From assembly GCA_002270565.1 (NCBI GenBank), contig NQMI01000141.1, positions 54,659 to 118,658 on the forward strand: a DNA stretch of 64,000 nucleotides, written 5' to 3'. Source of the stretch: Stenocarpella maydis. Its lineage: Eukaryota > Ascomycota > Sordariomycetes > Diaporthales > Diaporthaceae. Both the position numbers and the translations under genes were made by a program. Below the pieces are notes generated by a model. That model did not search any database. It saw only the letters and a list, made by a program, of their open reading frames with translations, and was not told the origin of the DNA. Positions 46,701-57,265 of this stretch are shown here, in pieces (position 1 is the first letter of the stretch; each line of letters starts with the position of its first letter).

Positions 46701-49048
46701 GAGGGGTTTGTTGGGGGATTCAAACCAGTACTGCTACTACTTGTACTTCCAGGAGGCAAGAAAGTGTCGCCCGTTGGATTACTTCCCGTAGCCTGTGGTG
46801 GTATCGTGCTCGTAGTAGCTTCTTTCGTACTCTCCACCGCCTGCGACAGGCGGCCTGGTTGCGTCGGGCTTTGCGTGTAACTAGAGATCCCACTTGCTGA
46901 ACTTGGTTGGTGCGTTTCCTGAACCGGAGTCGATACCGCAGGCGACGGGCCTAGAGAACTTGGGCTCTCCGGAGATCCAGTTGGAGAGAACGAGGACGTA
47001 CCTGCATCATCCGTGACGGTCACAGTCACTGACTCAAGACTTGACGTGGGCTGGGTAGAAGGATCGTTGACAATCACACCGAACTGGCACTGGCCCTCTG
47101 CAAAGTATCAGCTGAGGATCTTCCAGTGGGCTGAACAAAACAACGACGGCGTACCCCTATATACAACTAGGTCGACGTTTGTGCAATTTTCGGGACCGCC
47201 TGCTGCCGTAAAAGTCGCGTAGACACTTGAGCTCGAGCCGCTGATCTGACAGAACCCGGCCTGGCCCCCATAGAATAATGGATTTGCCCACAAAAGCGTG
47301 TCGTCGATAACATCAAAACGTGTAGTAATGAGGCCCCTGGTGTAATTTGCAAGGTCGATATATGGCACTCCCGGGTCGACCGAAAGCGGTTCGCCTTCAG
47401 TCCGGAGCGCTCCACGGTTCCGAACGAAGAGCCGGGCATTCGAACAAATTTTAGGATTAGGCAGCTGCTCGTCGCCTACAAAACCAGCAATAGGATTACC
47501 AGCCGCAGCCGGGGGATCTTCTTGTCGTCGAACGAGCCTGCGTGCCGGTTGCGATGAGGTCACCTCCTGGGTTGTTGTGACCGTTGGTACCAAAGTAGGG
47601 GCAGGTTCTGACCTGACACTCAAGATGACCCGAGATTCGGCCGGCGATGAAGCATCCAGAGTGGAACTCGCAGAAGTGAGCGCCGCTGGGTCCGTTTCTG
47701 ATAGTGATGGGGTTGCAGCTCCCTCAAGGCTTGTATTGGTATTGCCTCCCCGCAGGGTCGACTCGGAGTCCATTGAAGTTGCGCTTGAAGCTGAACCGGG
47801 AGCCGGGGAACCACTATTGTTACCACCCGCCAATGAACCAGTACCCCTAGTGGAAGCACCGCTAGAAATAACGCTTGATAAGACAGAGCCTTGGTCACTC
47901 CTCTGTGAAGGTAGGCCATCCGGCTGACCTGTGCCGACCGGCGTCGATGATATGCTTGTCCCAGTGACCACAGTTGCCGACTGAGGAGACGTGCTGATAA
48001 TGATGGATCCATCGCCCTGTGCAGTGGGAGATCCAGCCGGCGCGGTCGTGGTTGCAGAAGAGACGCCCGTTGCTGTCTCCCCACCCGAGATACGCGTGGC
48101 GGAAGGCAACCCCGGCGCTCCCGGTGCACCGCTCTGGGTGGGAAGTGGCAAGTCGGGAGTTGCTGAAAGGAGTGCTGTGCCGCTGAGGGAAATCGGTGGT
48201 GGCAGTGGCACGGAGGCGGTTCCCAATGCTTGTGTTTGTGAACTCGATACTCCATTAGGTAGGGAAATCAAGGCAGATGGGCTTTCGTCGCTCGGGTCGG
48301 CGCCTGATCCCGAACTGGGAGCTGGAATGCCTGAAACAAACCTTGTCGAAGCTAATTCTGGCGGTTGTGGTTGAGGTTCATCTGAGTTTGAACCTCCAGT
48401 TGCAAAGGGAACTGAGGGGGACATGTCACTGCTCAGGCCCGTGTCCCCGGCTGGTCCCAAACTTGGGTTAGGAATGTCTGAAAGAAAACTTGTTAACGTA
48501 TAAATATCATCGCTGGTGTTGATGGATGACCCCAAATTCGAATCTGTCGAAGCGGACCTGCCATTGTGAGGTGTTAATGTTGGATTGGCCGACGTTGATA
48601 TGCCCACTCCTGTTCCCGAGGATTCTGAGTCGAGGGGCGTGTTCTGGAGGGTATTGGATAAAAGTGGGACGTCGGTAGCACTGGGCGGCTGGCCAGATGA
48701 GTCTGAAAACTTGAATGACTGCGTTGGGGTGATGGCAAGGCTGCTGACTCCATCGACAGATGGTAAACCTGGCAACGTTTCATAGCTGCTGGGTGGAGTT
48801 GAGATGGTGGCTGGATATGTGAGGTCGCCCGAGACTGCCTGGGAAGGGAGATTCGATATCTGTTCGAGCGTAGCAGGTAGTGTCCTAATATATGTGTAGC
48901 ATATTGATTTGCTCTCGAAGTTCGCTTCGTATCTTGCATACAATTCCTTCAGGCCGGTGCTCTGGCCGCCTCCGGCTGTAACGGCGTGGGCGACGCATGG
49001 AAATGCTAAAAGTGTGGCGAGGTTGCGGCTGCTTGGAATCGAGCGCAT
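43727..49048 (-). CDS. 1754-residue Ser/Thr-rich secreted wall protein / putative adhesin
   Basis: Exon 1 is 49048-47155 and exon 2 is 47097-43727; the 57-bp intron (GTACGC donor, TTTGCAG acceptor) joins Val-Val-Tyr-Arg-Glu-Gly-Gln-Cys in frame. A signal peptide covers about the first 22 residues. About 450 residues of Ser/Thr/Pro-rich sequence follow. At about 505-645 is a Cys-containing globular domain (PKICSNARLFVRNRG, FYGGQAGFCQISG, ENCTNVDLVVYREGQCQFG) resembling fungal DUF7908. Then come about 850 residues of Ser/Thr-rich stalk with imperfect repeats of about 30 residues. At about 1500-1754 is a second folded domain (CDTSGYLVQLDSFYRVNITTG, WGAVDGKGWIQVDL) like DUF6923. There is no GPI signal at the end. 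Such proteins are expected at the cell surface and heavily O-glycosylated. An adhesive role is inferred from architecture, and the domain names are from memory. Confidence 0.85.
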
Positions 49049-49978
49049 CTTTGTACCTCAAAGCAAACAACAATGTTCAGCAGGGGCAGGAAGAGATAAG
49101 AGCAAGACGCTCCTGTTGGGCAGGCACAGCACAACCAACTGCACATCAGCCCCACAGAAACAAGATACTGACCCGAGTTTCGCGTACAGGAAATACCGTA
49201 GCCTGGCCAGGTAGAAATTATTTATGTGGTCAGTTCAAAAATTTTTATTTTTTTTTGGTTGGGGAAAACAAAAACAGTTGAGCAAACGTGTGAAGGCTCT
49301 TATTGACCACCATACTTCTCAATAATATCAATTCGTCACCCACAAGTGCAGAGAATCCCTTGCTGATTTGGCATAATCGCATTTCCAGCCAAGTGCTGGT
49401 TGGAATGAGCTCCAGTAAGCAAGTACTTGAGGAACGGAATGGCTTCCGATGCCAATAGTAGTACAGACACCGTATGACTGCCCAGGTGTGGCTCCAGTTA
49501 AATTAATAAGAACAACAAAAATCCACATGGGGTTGCTCGGATTTATTGTCCCCCACGTCAGGAATGTTCTAAACGTCCATTCCAAGTCCTTCGCAGCATG
49601 TGAGACATTTTGCTTGAACCGTTCGGAGTTGCCAATGCTAATTACTCACAAGAACTCCCAAAAGAGAATCACGAGAACGGCAAGGACACTGAGACATGGT
49701 CAGTTAATCAAGATGCTCTCGGACAACGAATCCTGCCTTTAATAGAATATCACCAAGTATCGGTGCCAAAGTCCGAGCCTTGCAGGTTCTGTAAACAGTC
49801 GCGCCGCTTGCGTAGACTGCCTTGATCAGACAACGGAAACATACAATCAGTTGTCTGCAAATTCAAAGATGAGCTCTTTGCGTACTTAAGTAGTCGTCAA
49901 CCAGGAATAAACTCTTCGAGGTGATTCCTGAACCCCTCCCCCCCCTCGATAGCTGCTTCATACTCAGGCAAGTTTGCG
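49049..49978. other. shared upstream region of two surface-protein genes
   Basis: Divergent spacer between the large adhesin-like gene and the small GPI-type gene. AT-rich in the middle, with a poly-T run near 49246-49257. No gene supported. Confidence 0.5.
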
Positions 49979-50926
49979 TTGGCCCTGTTCATGATAATGT
50001 TCCTTAACCACAAGCTTCACGTTGGTTGCGTCATTGCGTTGGCGCTGAAAGTTGGAGCTCAAGATGCCTATTATACCACATCGGCATTTACAGAATGTTT
50101 TCCGGTTGCATCAGCTTCTGAGAAGATGCGGTCAGATTCAGCACCACAACCCGCGAACCCAACCATGATGTCAACACCTCAGCCTGACGGCGTCGACCCA
50201 TTGAACCCGGCATACCCTCCTCCACCGCCATCGAGCTCTAATAATCTGGGGGCACAGTGGCCTCCTGGCCATGTTTCGTACAGCATGCCGCTGTGCGCAG
50301 TTTGCGGCTGTCCAACCTGCACCACTACCAGCGTGTTTACGACAATTCTGCCAGACTTTGGCTCGAACGGTCCAACGGAACGACCCTACACTGTCACAGA
50401 GACTTACCTCGGGATGCCCTCACTGCCACACTTCCCTGCGCACACACCTATGCCTTTCGGATTCACAACAGCAGTCGTGACTTGCACGGACTGTGGAGCA
50501 CAACCTATCACCAGGACTATAGTAACTCCCAAGGAGCAAGACAAAGCAGAAGCCACTGGGGACGCCGGACTACTACCTTCAAATGCGCCACCCAAAATGT
50601 CAGGCGCAGATTTGCCTCCAGACACATCGGAAGGCTCTGGGTTTATCAAGACCCAGTCACCCGATGCACCTGTGGCCACCACAGGACCTAAGGATGATGG
50701 TGCTGTTGAGACTGCCTTCTTCACGAGCACAAGGTATGGGACAGAGGCAACCGGAGCCGGGAGTCAATATTCAGAGATTTGGGGTGGACAGGCGAGGACA
50801 TCAGGGCCATCTGCAGCACCCTCGTCTTATATTCAAGCCAGCGCTGCTGAATATTTGTGGCAGGATTGTTTATTGTCCTATGGTGTGGTCATGTCGATAT
50901 TTTGGTTGGTAGTCCTGCTCCAATGA
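49979..50926 (+). CDS. GPI-type cell-surface protein of unknown function
   Basis: A single exon of 315 residues. The N-terminus is a hydrophobic signal peptide that ends near Gly-Ala-Gln at about residue 28. The mature part is rich in Pro, Thr and Ser, with Cys pairs in PLCAVCGCPTCTTTSVFTT and VVTCTDCGAQPITRTI and a Tyr-Thr-Val-Thr-Glu-Thr motif common in fungal wall proteins. The C-terminus is a hydrophobic helix with no charge (LLSYGVVMSIFWLVVLLQ), consistent with a GPI-attachment signal. Other ATGs close to the first could also serve as start. It is divergent to the large adhesin-like gene, so both might be co-regulated; this is an inference from position. No known enzyme domain is visible. 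Confidence 0.72.
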   Translation: MALFMIMFLNHKLHVGCVIALALKVGAQDAYYTTSAFTECFPVASASEKMRSDSAPQPANPTMMSTPQPDGVDPLNPAYPPPPPSSSNNLGAQWPPGHVSYSMPLCAVCGCPTCTTTSVFTTILPDFGSNGPTERPYTVTETYLGMPSLPHFPAHTPMPFGFTTAVVTCTDCGAQPITRTIVTPKEQDKAEATGDAGLLPSNAPPKMSGADLPPDTSEGSGFIKTQSPDAPVATTGPKDDGAVETAFFTSTRYGTEATGAGSQYSEIWGGQARTSGPSAAPSSYIQASAAEYLWQDCLLSYGVVMSIFWLVVLLQ

Positions 50927-51085
50927 GAATCGAAAACATTGATCGGGTTTGAAGAAAGGTCAGAGATTAAACACGCCTGCTATACTATTCGTCCAAGTAT
51001 TACGGCTTCCTATAGAAATAAGTGTGGAGGGGCTTCGCCTTTATCACTCACTCCACTCGTTCCTCCGGCGAACCCCCTCCACGCC

Positions 51086-51275
51086 ACCCAATAGGGCCCT
51101 CCACATGCCTAGAGGAAGGGCTTCCAGTGCCTAAAGGGAGGGTCCTTACGAACCCAGAGGGAGGTCTTTTATATACCTAAATGAAGGGCCCTCCGTATAC
51201 CTAGAGCAAGGCCCTCCACTCACCTAGAGGGAGGGTCCTCACGTACCCAGAGGGAGGGGCCCCTACCTAAACCCC
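51086..51275. repeat. degenerate minisatellite with 23-24-bp units
   Basis: Seven to eight units resembling CCTAGAGGGAGGGTCCTCAC follow each other with many differences. The core GGGCCCTC also recurs at 58021-58160 and 60511-60710. The rest of the spacer up to 51511 is AT-rich and shows no gene. Confidence 0.75.
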
Positions 51276-51511
51276 TCAGCCCTCTAGGCTAGAGCTCTCT
51301 TATGGACCAATTAGCATATAAACATTACTACTAATTAGGGATTGAGGTTTTTGGTGAATCATCTGGGCAGTATAGCGTGCTAAGATTCGGTTCATAGATT
51401 ATTCTGGATGAATAGCAAAACCTGGTAAACTGCCTTCAAACCCAGCTGATACGGCAATGACTCTTCAGAAATAGCGTAGAATAACAAATAAGCCCCATCG
51501 TGAGACGGCGC

Positions 51512-52763
51512 TCACCACTTCGCTTGGTTGTCAACCCTCAGGGGCAGGTGCAGCATTTGCTGACCTGCTGGCGTCGGCCTGGGCAGGCGCCCTGACCGGA
51601 TGTTCATCTGCAACGAGGTATGTATGAGCCGGGGAGCAGCCAGCGTCTTGTCGCGCTGCTCCCGCATCCGGACGAAATCCTCCTCTGTAATCCCGTCCCT
51701 CAGGTGCTGGTTCTGCTTCTTGTGCTCCTCGACCGTCATGAAAGGCATAGGGGGCCTGCCCTGTAAGGGATAGTCGTGCCCAGTCCAGATCTTTACGTGG
51801 TCTGGAAGGCTGAGGAGCCTCCGCCCTGACTTGTACAGCTCGCTTGCGTCGCCGCCGGGGAAGTCGCACCGGGCGGTGCCTATGTCTGCGTGGAAGAGGG
51901 AGTCGCCGCAGAACACGTTGTCTAGGAGAAGGTCAGCATTACCATGCGGCTCAAGATTGTATCGTGGCAGACTGACCCCCGATCATATAGCCCAGATGGT
52001 CCGGAGTGTGCCCAGGGAGGTGGATGGCCTTGGATGTCAGAGTCCCAACCTGGAATGTCTCGTCGTCGTCGAAGAGACGCTCGAACACCCCCTCGAGCTC
52101 ATCCGCCGGGACACCGTACTTCTTGCTGAATGCGTCTTGGATGCTGCCGATACGCTTGCCGATGCCGATGGGTGGCTTGTAGCCCTGCATCTGGGACAGG
52201 CGGCTTTGGAGATACGAGCCCGCTGTGACATGGTCGGCATGGGCATGGGTTTCGAGGATGAAGTCGACTTTGTAGCCTTTCTCCTTGACCAAGGACAGCA
52301 GGGCGTCTGCGCTCCCGGTGGTTAGAGACTGGTTGGACGGGTCAAAGTCAAGAACTGAGTCGATGATGACGGCCTTCGAGGTGGCTGGATCAGCAATGAC
52401 ATATTGAAATGTGCCTGTCTTGCTCTCGAAAACGTCGTGGATGATTGGCTGGTTAGCCATGGTCGCCACAGTAGCGAGAGTTGCTCGGTCTGATGATGGA
52501 GTTGGCAGACGGCCCCGAGGTCGAATACAGCTCGAGCTCAATGTTGTCCCGGTCTGGAACAGACGGCGTTGATTTGATAGTTTCGTAGGCTGGCAAGAAA
52601 TTGATCTTGATACCGTCCTCACTGTTCCCAGGCTCACTGGACGAACTCGTCTACTGAATGAGGCGGGGATACAGCTAGAGATTGTTACTGGACTTATACG
52701 AGGCGCATACATGGAGGATATACTGCTGCCGCAGGAGCAGCTGGAGTAGCGGAAAGGTGGCAT
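51512..52763 (-). CDS. ETHE1: persulfide dioxygenase, ETHE1 family (metallo-beta-lactamase fold), mitochondrial
   Basis: Exons 52763-51977 and 51921-51512 (55-bp intron, GTCAGT donor, TGCTGACC branch, CCTAG acceptor) give 398 residues. The enzyme uses non-haem iron to oxidise glutathione persulfide to sulfite and glutathione. The THAHADH metal-binding motif is at 172-178, GHTPDHLGY and FCGDSLFHADIG follow, and TGHDY lies in the C-terminal part, all typical of ETHE1. The catalytic domain begins at Met102; a start there (52460) would give 297 residues, close to the usual length. The extra about 100 residues upstream are Ser/Arg-rich and could be an unusually long mitochondrial presequence, or part of them could be an unrecognised intron. 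It is divergent to the sulfide:quinone oxidoreductase gene, which works one step earlier. Confidence 0.9.
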
Positions 52764-53812
52764 CGCGGATTTTCTCTGGGTATAAATAGTTTTTAGCGAA
52801 CAGTACTTGAGCAACGCCGAAAGCAAGAGAGTCCAGTTTGGATCCCGACTGTCGCTCTGCGCCGTCTTTCTGAACCTGATTGTATACCCAAGCTCCAGTA
52901 GTACTCGTGACATCGAGAACGGGCTTTTAGAGTCGTTTGGTCCTTTCGGCGACCTGCTGACCCACTCGGCGATCTCAAAGTCTAAACTTGCTCAACGGCA
53001 TGACACAGGGCTGCCAGAATCCCGATAGCCGTGTCACCCTGGCTGCCGGCTCATTATGCGTCGCAAAGATCTCTGCTCTGGTCCAGAGGAGCTCGACTTC
53101 CTCGCTGCGCCCGGTCGTACGTTGTCGAACTGATCTCACCGCTGCTGGTCCGGTCCGACCCGAGTCACGCTGCCAGAGGTTCTAGGCCGGTCGGTTGAAG
53201 ACGGCGACCTGTGGCGATGGCAGTCGAACCGACATGCTTTCCGCGCAGCCGCCCCGAGCCATACGACTGGGCGGAACAGGAGAGGCATGAACGGAAGCGA
53301 CGACCCCATCCCTCTGTTGGGGTACACATTGAATTGAAGGCCAGGGATGGTGGCCTGGATCCGACGCCGTTGCTGGTGAGCTTGGGGACAGGAGCACAGA
53401 TCTGGGAGGAAAATGCAAAGGCACTCGGGGTCAGCAGAAAGCATTCGTTTATGTTTAAATACTCTCACACGGAACCCCAGAACTAGGACCATCGTACACT
53501 AGTCTGCGATCACATCATCGCCCCTGTCGATATTTTGGCTCAGATGGCGACCTCAATGGTGCCATGTTGCTGAGGTCGGCCAGCAGGATGCCGAGCCGGT
53601 GCGGCTGTCGGCCCACGGTGGCAGCAAGTCAAAAGTCGTAGTGGGGCCCGGGGACTTACACGAGTCTTGGCTCATATTTGATGCTCATGTTCGACAACAT
53701 GTGTTGCATCTCGTTGACATTTGGCGGTCCTGTTTCTCTCATCACTTGACCCTCTTCTTCCCATTCCACTCATTCTACCACGACTCACCACGACACAATC
53801 CCCACGCCCACC
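52764..53812. other. shared upstream region of persulfide dioxygenase and SQR
   Basis: About 1 kb that must hold both promoters. Open frames on the plus strand (for example 53211-53486) have no domain support. No regulatory site could be named with confidence. Confidence 0.55.
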
Positions 53813-55159
53813 ATGCTTTCCATCCGTTCCTCCGTGCCTCGAGCATCTCGGGGCTTGACGGCCCCCAAGTCAACGCACCGGACCTTAGCATCAGTATCGT
53901 CAGTCCAGCCTGTTGCTCGGAGCCACAGGGTTGTGGTGGTTGGCGGCGGCTCAGCTGGTCTGAACATCAGCCACCAGCTATTACGGTCGGGGAGATTCAC
54001 TGGTGACGATATCGCCATTGTCGACCCGGCGAGGTTGCACCACTACCAGCCTGGGTGGACTCTTGTCGGCGGGGGACTGAAAACAAAACAGGAGCTGCAG
54101 AGGCCCCTGAGCAGCCTGATCGACCCAAAAATCAAGCTCTACAACGAGGGAGTGAGCGCGTTCCACCCCGAGAGCAACTCGATACAACTTGGCAACAGCG
54201 GCACCATCAACTATGACCAGCTGGTTGTCGCACCGGGCATCACCGTCGATCTGAGCAGCATCAAGGGATTGCCAGAGGCCCTGGCCGACCGAGAAGCCCC
54301 CGTATCAACCATCTACAGCTACGAGACTTGCGACAAGGCCTACGAGACCATCAGCAGATTCCAGAGGGGCAACGCCATCTTCACCCAGCCGGCAGGGGTC
54401 ATCAAGTGTGCCGGAGCGCCACAGAAGGTCATGTGGCTGGCAGTTGATAAGTGGACGCGCGCGGGCTTGTACAGGCCGGAGAAACCCTCAGACTCTGCAG
54501 TGCGGGTAACCTTCGCAACTGGGCTCCCCACCATGTTCGGCGTGCCGAAATATGCCGCCAAGCTGGAGGAGCTCCGCAGGGAGAGAGGCGTGGAGGGCCT
54601 GTTCCAGCACGACCTAGTTTCTATCGACGGCAACACGGCGACGTTCAACAGTGTCGACACCAAGGAGCAGGTGAAGAGGCATTTCGACCTGCTGCACGTC
54701 GTGCCCAAGATGGGGCCGCACGCATTTGTCAAGAACAGCGCGCTGGCGAACGAGGCGGGATACGTGGACGTCGATGAGGGGACGATGCGCCACAGGAGGT
54801 ACGCCAACGTGTGGTCGGCAGGCGACGCGGCCAGCCTGCCGACGTCCAAGACGGCGGCGGCGATCACATCGCAGGCGCCGGTGCTGGTCCGGAACCTGTT
54901 GCAGTCGCTGGAGGGCAAGCAGCCCGACGCGGTGTACGATGGGTACACGTCGTGCCCGCTGGTGACCGAGTACGGCAAGGTGCTCCTCGCCGAGTTCAAG
55001 TATGGCGGGCAGCCCAAGGAGACTTTTGCATGGCTTGGGATCGACCAGGCGACGCCCCGTCGGGCTTTTTATTATCTGAAAAAGGACTTTTTCCCTTGGG
55101 TATATTACAATTCGATGGTCAAGGGGACTTGGGCAGGTCCCAAAGGCTGGCTGAAGTAG
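53813..55159 (+). CDS. hmt2: sulfide:quinone oxidoreductase, mitochondrial
   Basis: A single exon of 448 residues, the usual length for fungal SQR (S. pombe Hmt2, human SQOR). The enzyme oxidises hydrogen sulfide in the inner mitochondrial membrane, passes electrons to ubiquinone and loads the sulfane sulfur on glutathione or another acceptor. A basic presequence of about 35 residues precedes the FAD-binding Gly-Gly-Gly motif VVVVGGGSAGLNISHQLL (about 40-57). The two redox Cys are Cys199 in VIKCAGAPQKVMWL and Cys381 in YTSCPLVTEYGKV, matching Cys201 and Cys379 of the human enzyme. VWSAGDAASLPTSKTAAAI is the second FAD-contact segment, and a C-terminal aromatic segment fits membrane contact. 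The start has a CACCATG context. Its divergent neighbour is the persulfide dioxygenase. Confidence 0.96.
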   Translation: MLSIRSSVPRASRGLTAPKSTHRTLASVSSVQPVARSHRVVVVGGGSAGLNISHQLLRSGRFTGDDIAIVDPARLHHYQPGWTLVGGGLKTKQELQRPLSSLIDPKIKLYNEGVSAFHPESNSIQLGNSGTINYDQLVVAPGITVDLSSIKGLPEALADREAPVSTIYSYETCDKAYETISRFQRGNAIFTQPAGVIKCAGAPQKVMWLAVDKWTRAGLYRPEKPSDSAVRVTFATGLPTMFGVPKYAAKLEELRRERGVEGLFQHDLVSIDGNTATFNSVDTKEQVKRHFDLLHVVPKMGPHAFVKNSALANEAGYVDVDEGTMRHRRYANVWSAGDAASLPTSKTAAAITSQAPVLVRNLLQSLEGKQPDAVYDGYTSCPLVTEYGKVLLAEFKYGGQPKETFAWLGIDQATPRRAFYYLKKDFFPWVYYNSMVKGTWAGPKGWLK

Positions 55160-56146
55160 AGCTGGTGATGGGGCTGGTGATAGGATTTAATCTATGCAAG
55201 AGCAACGTACTGCCATCATGGATGCCAGGGGATATTGCGTGCCAAGCTGACGTCCTTTGGATGACGGTGCAGTGGTGAGCTGGCCAGTGAGTGAGTGAAT
55301 GAATGATTGTTTGTGAGGCAGTATGACTGAAGCAACGATTGTTGCAGGAAGGTGGTGGGAAATGTTGTCTAGAAAAAACCAGCTGCGTGATATGACCGTA
55401 TGTAGCAGCGATACGATAGGTGGGTCCTAGCAGAAGTAGAAGGCGGTGAGGACCTGGCAGACGGTGCGGCAGAAAGCTCTGCGCCAGCAATATTTAAAGC
55501 CGCCCTCGCTGCGTCGCAGCTCTGCTGCACCCTCTCCCTTCCTTTCTCTTCATCCTGGTGCACGGGCTTTACGTGATTCAGTGAAGGTACGCCTGAGAAC
55601 ACGTTTTTGCTAGTTGAAAACTATAACATGACCACTCCTAGTTGGCTTCGGCCGGCTAGGGAATTTTTGGAACCTTCAATTGATTCTTGACTGATGATTT
55701 TGCCTGTCTTTCATTGTCGTTGGTGTGCTTGCGCGCCAGGCGAAGAAGGCTTGACTCAGGCGCTGCTGCTTGCCTGCAACAAGCAGCACGCACAAACCAC
55801 ACACGGCAGGTCCCAGCTCGTAACTGTCGATCGAGGCTGTCTGGGACCATCCAGCCGTGCCGCCGGCTGCGGTCTCTGGAAGGTTATGTTGCCCAAGACA
55901 TCGTCAACTGCAAGAGAACGTCTGGCCCACCGCCGCCACCGTTTGTTACGGAGCAGCCACTGCCATCCACAGATGCGTCTCCCAGTCGGTCCCTTTCTTG
56001 CCTGACCCCGATGTGAAGCAAATCTACAGCCACGCAAAAATAGTCCGAGGTATTTGTTGTCTTGCTCATTCTGGTTGTTTATTCACGAGGTACCAATACT
56101 GCCTTGACCGCGGGTCTAACACCACGTCTCTTGAGAAAAGTCCATC
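55160..56146. other. convergent 3' region between SQR and pirin
   Basis: About 1 kb holding the 3' ends of both flanking genes. No supported gene. Confidence 0.55.
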
Positions 56147-57265
56147 TTAAGCAGTGTCCAACACCACAACCTCCGCCTCCGCACTCCCGACGCTCTCCAC
56201 GACCAGCTTGTCGCCAGCATTGACGGAATCAACAAAAGCACCATCGCCCTCCTCCAAGACCGCATCATCCCGACCGTCCAGCCTGATCTTGGCCTTGCCA
56301 CCCTTCGTCATGGGCAAGTGCACGTACACCTTGCGCTTGGTCGCCTGCGTGACGCCCGCGCCGACCTTCCACTCAAACTTGCTCTCGGGCGCAATGAGTC
56401 CCGCCCCCATCACGAAGTCCGCGTGGATGGGGATGGTCCCCTCGATAGCCGGCTTGGCCTCCTCTTCCTCGGCCTTGCTCGCGTCCTCGCCGGCCTTCAG
56501 CGGGCTCAGGATAGTGACAAAGCCCTTCCTCTTCTCCTCGTCCGGGAAGTGTCTCGTGTGGTAGCGGGGCGTGAGCCCGCGCTTCCAGGGGATGGCCCAG
56601 ATCTGGAGGAAGTGCACTGTGTCCGACTTGTGCTCGTTCTGCTCCGAGTGCGCGATGCCCGTGCCGCCCGTCGTGAACTGCACGTCGCCCCGATGCATGC
56701 GATAGAACTTGTCCGACTGCCCGCCCTCGGCGCCCTTTTGCAGCATCGAGTCGCGGTGCGTGAGCTCCCCGGACAGGATGTAGCTGAAGATCTCAAAGTC
56801 CCTGTGGGGGTGGGTCGGGAACCCGCTCCCCGCCTTGACGCGGTCCTCGTTCAGGACCCTGAGGGACCCAAAGTGTGAGAAACGCGGGTCATACCCTGCG
56901 CGGTGTTAGCATTTTGCGGAGGACCCGGGAGGGGGGGGTAGAGGGCCTGTCTTACAGTCTGCGAAGCTGAAGCTGTGGTAGGTGTTTAACCAGCCATGGT
57001 CGCTGTGGCCCCTGGTGCTCGACCTGTGCGGTGCAATTTTGGCGTGGTGCAGAGTCTTGGACATGGCGGCCTTGATACTGTTCATGTGTTTAGACAGGTC
57101 TTCTTGTACGTGCGGTTCTTGGTTGGTGTTCAAAATATCTGAAAACAGAGCGGTGGTACCGGTTGGTGAGTACTTGTCGAACAGCGACTTGAGGATGGTG
57201 GAGTTGTAGATGATGACTGAAATTGAGACCACCAGAATCGAGAGGGTGAGAAAAGGGCGCTTCAT
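56147..57265 (-). CDS. pirin-family bicupin with an N-terminal membrane segment
   Basis: Exons 57265-56956 and 56895-56147 (60-bp intron, GTAAGA donor, CTAAC branch, GCGCAG acceptor) give 352 residues; the join makes Phe-Ala-Asp-Trp-Tyr-Asp-Pro-Arg-Phe, a pirin hallmark. The iron-binding set is complete: His132 and His134 in THPHRDFEIFSY, His186 and Glu188 in GTGIAHSEQNEH. Pirins are nuclear or cytosolic iron proteins used as transcription co-regulators or quercetinases; the actual role in fungi is not known. What is odd is the first about 68 residues: a hydrophobic helix (LTLSILVVSISVIIY) after Met-Lys-Arg, then a linker, before MSKTLHHAKIAPHR where most pirins begin. A start at that inner Met would give a normal-length pirin of about 285 residues. 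Confidence 0.88.

Noticed and set aside
44487..46880. Several plus-strand frames opposite the adhesin exon
   Set aside because: They are Val/Leu/Asp/Glu-rich complements of Ser/Thr-rich coding DNA.
53211..53486. 91-codon plus-strand frame in the SQR/ETHE1 spacer
   Set aside because: No domain, no signal and it lies in the shared promoter region.
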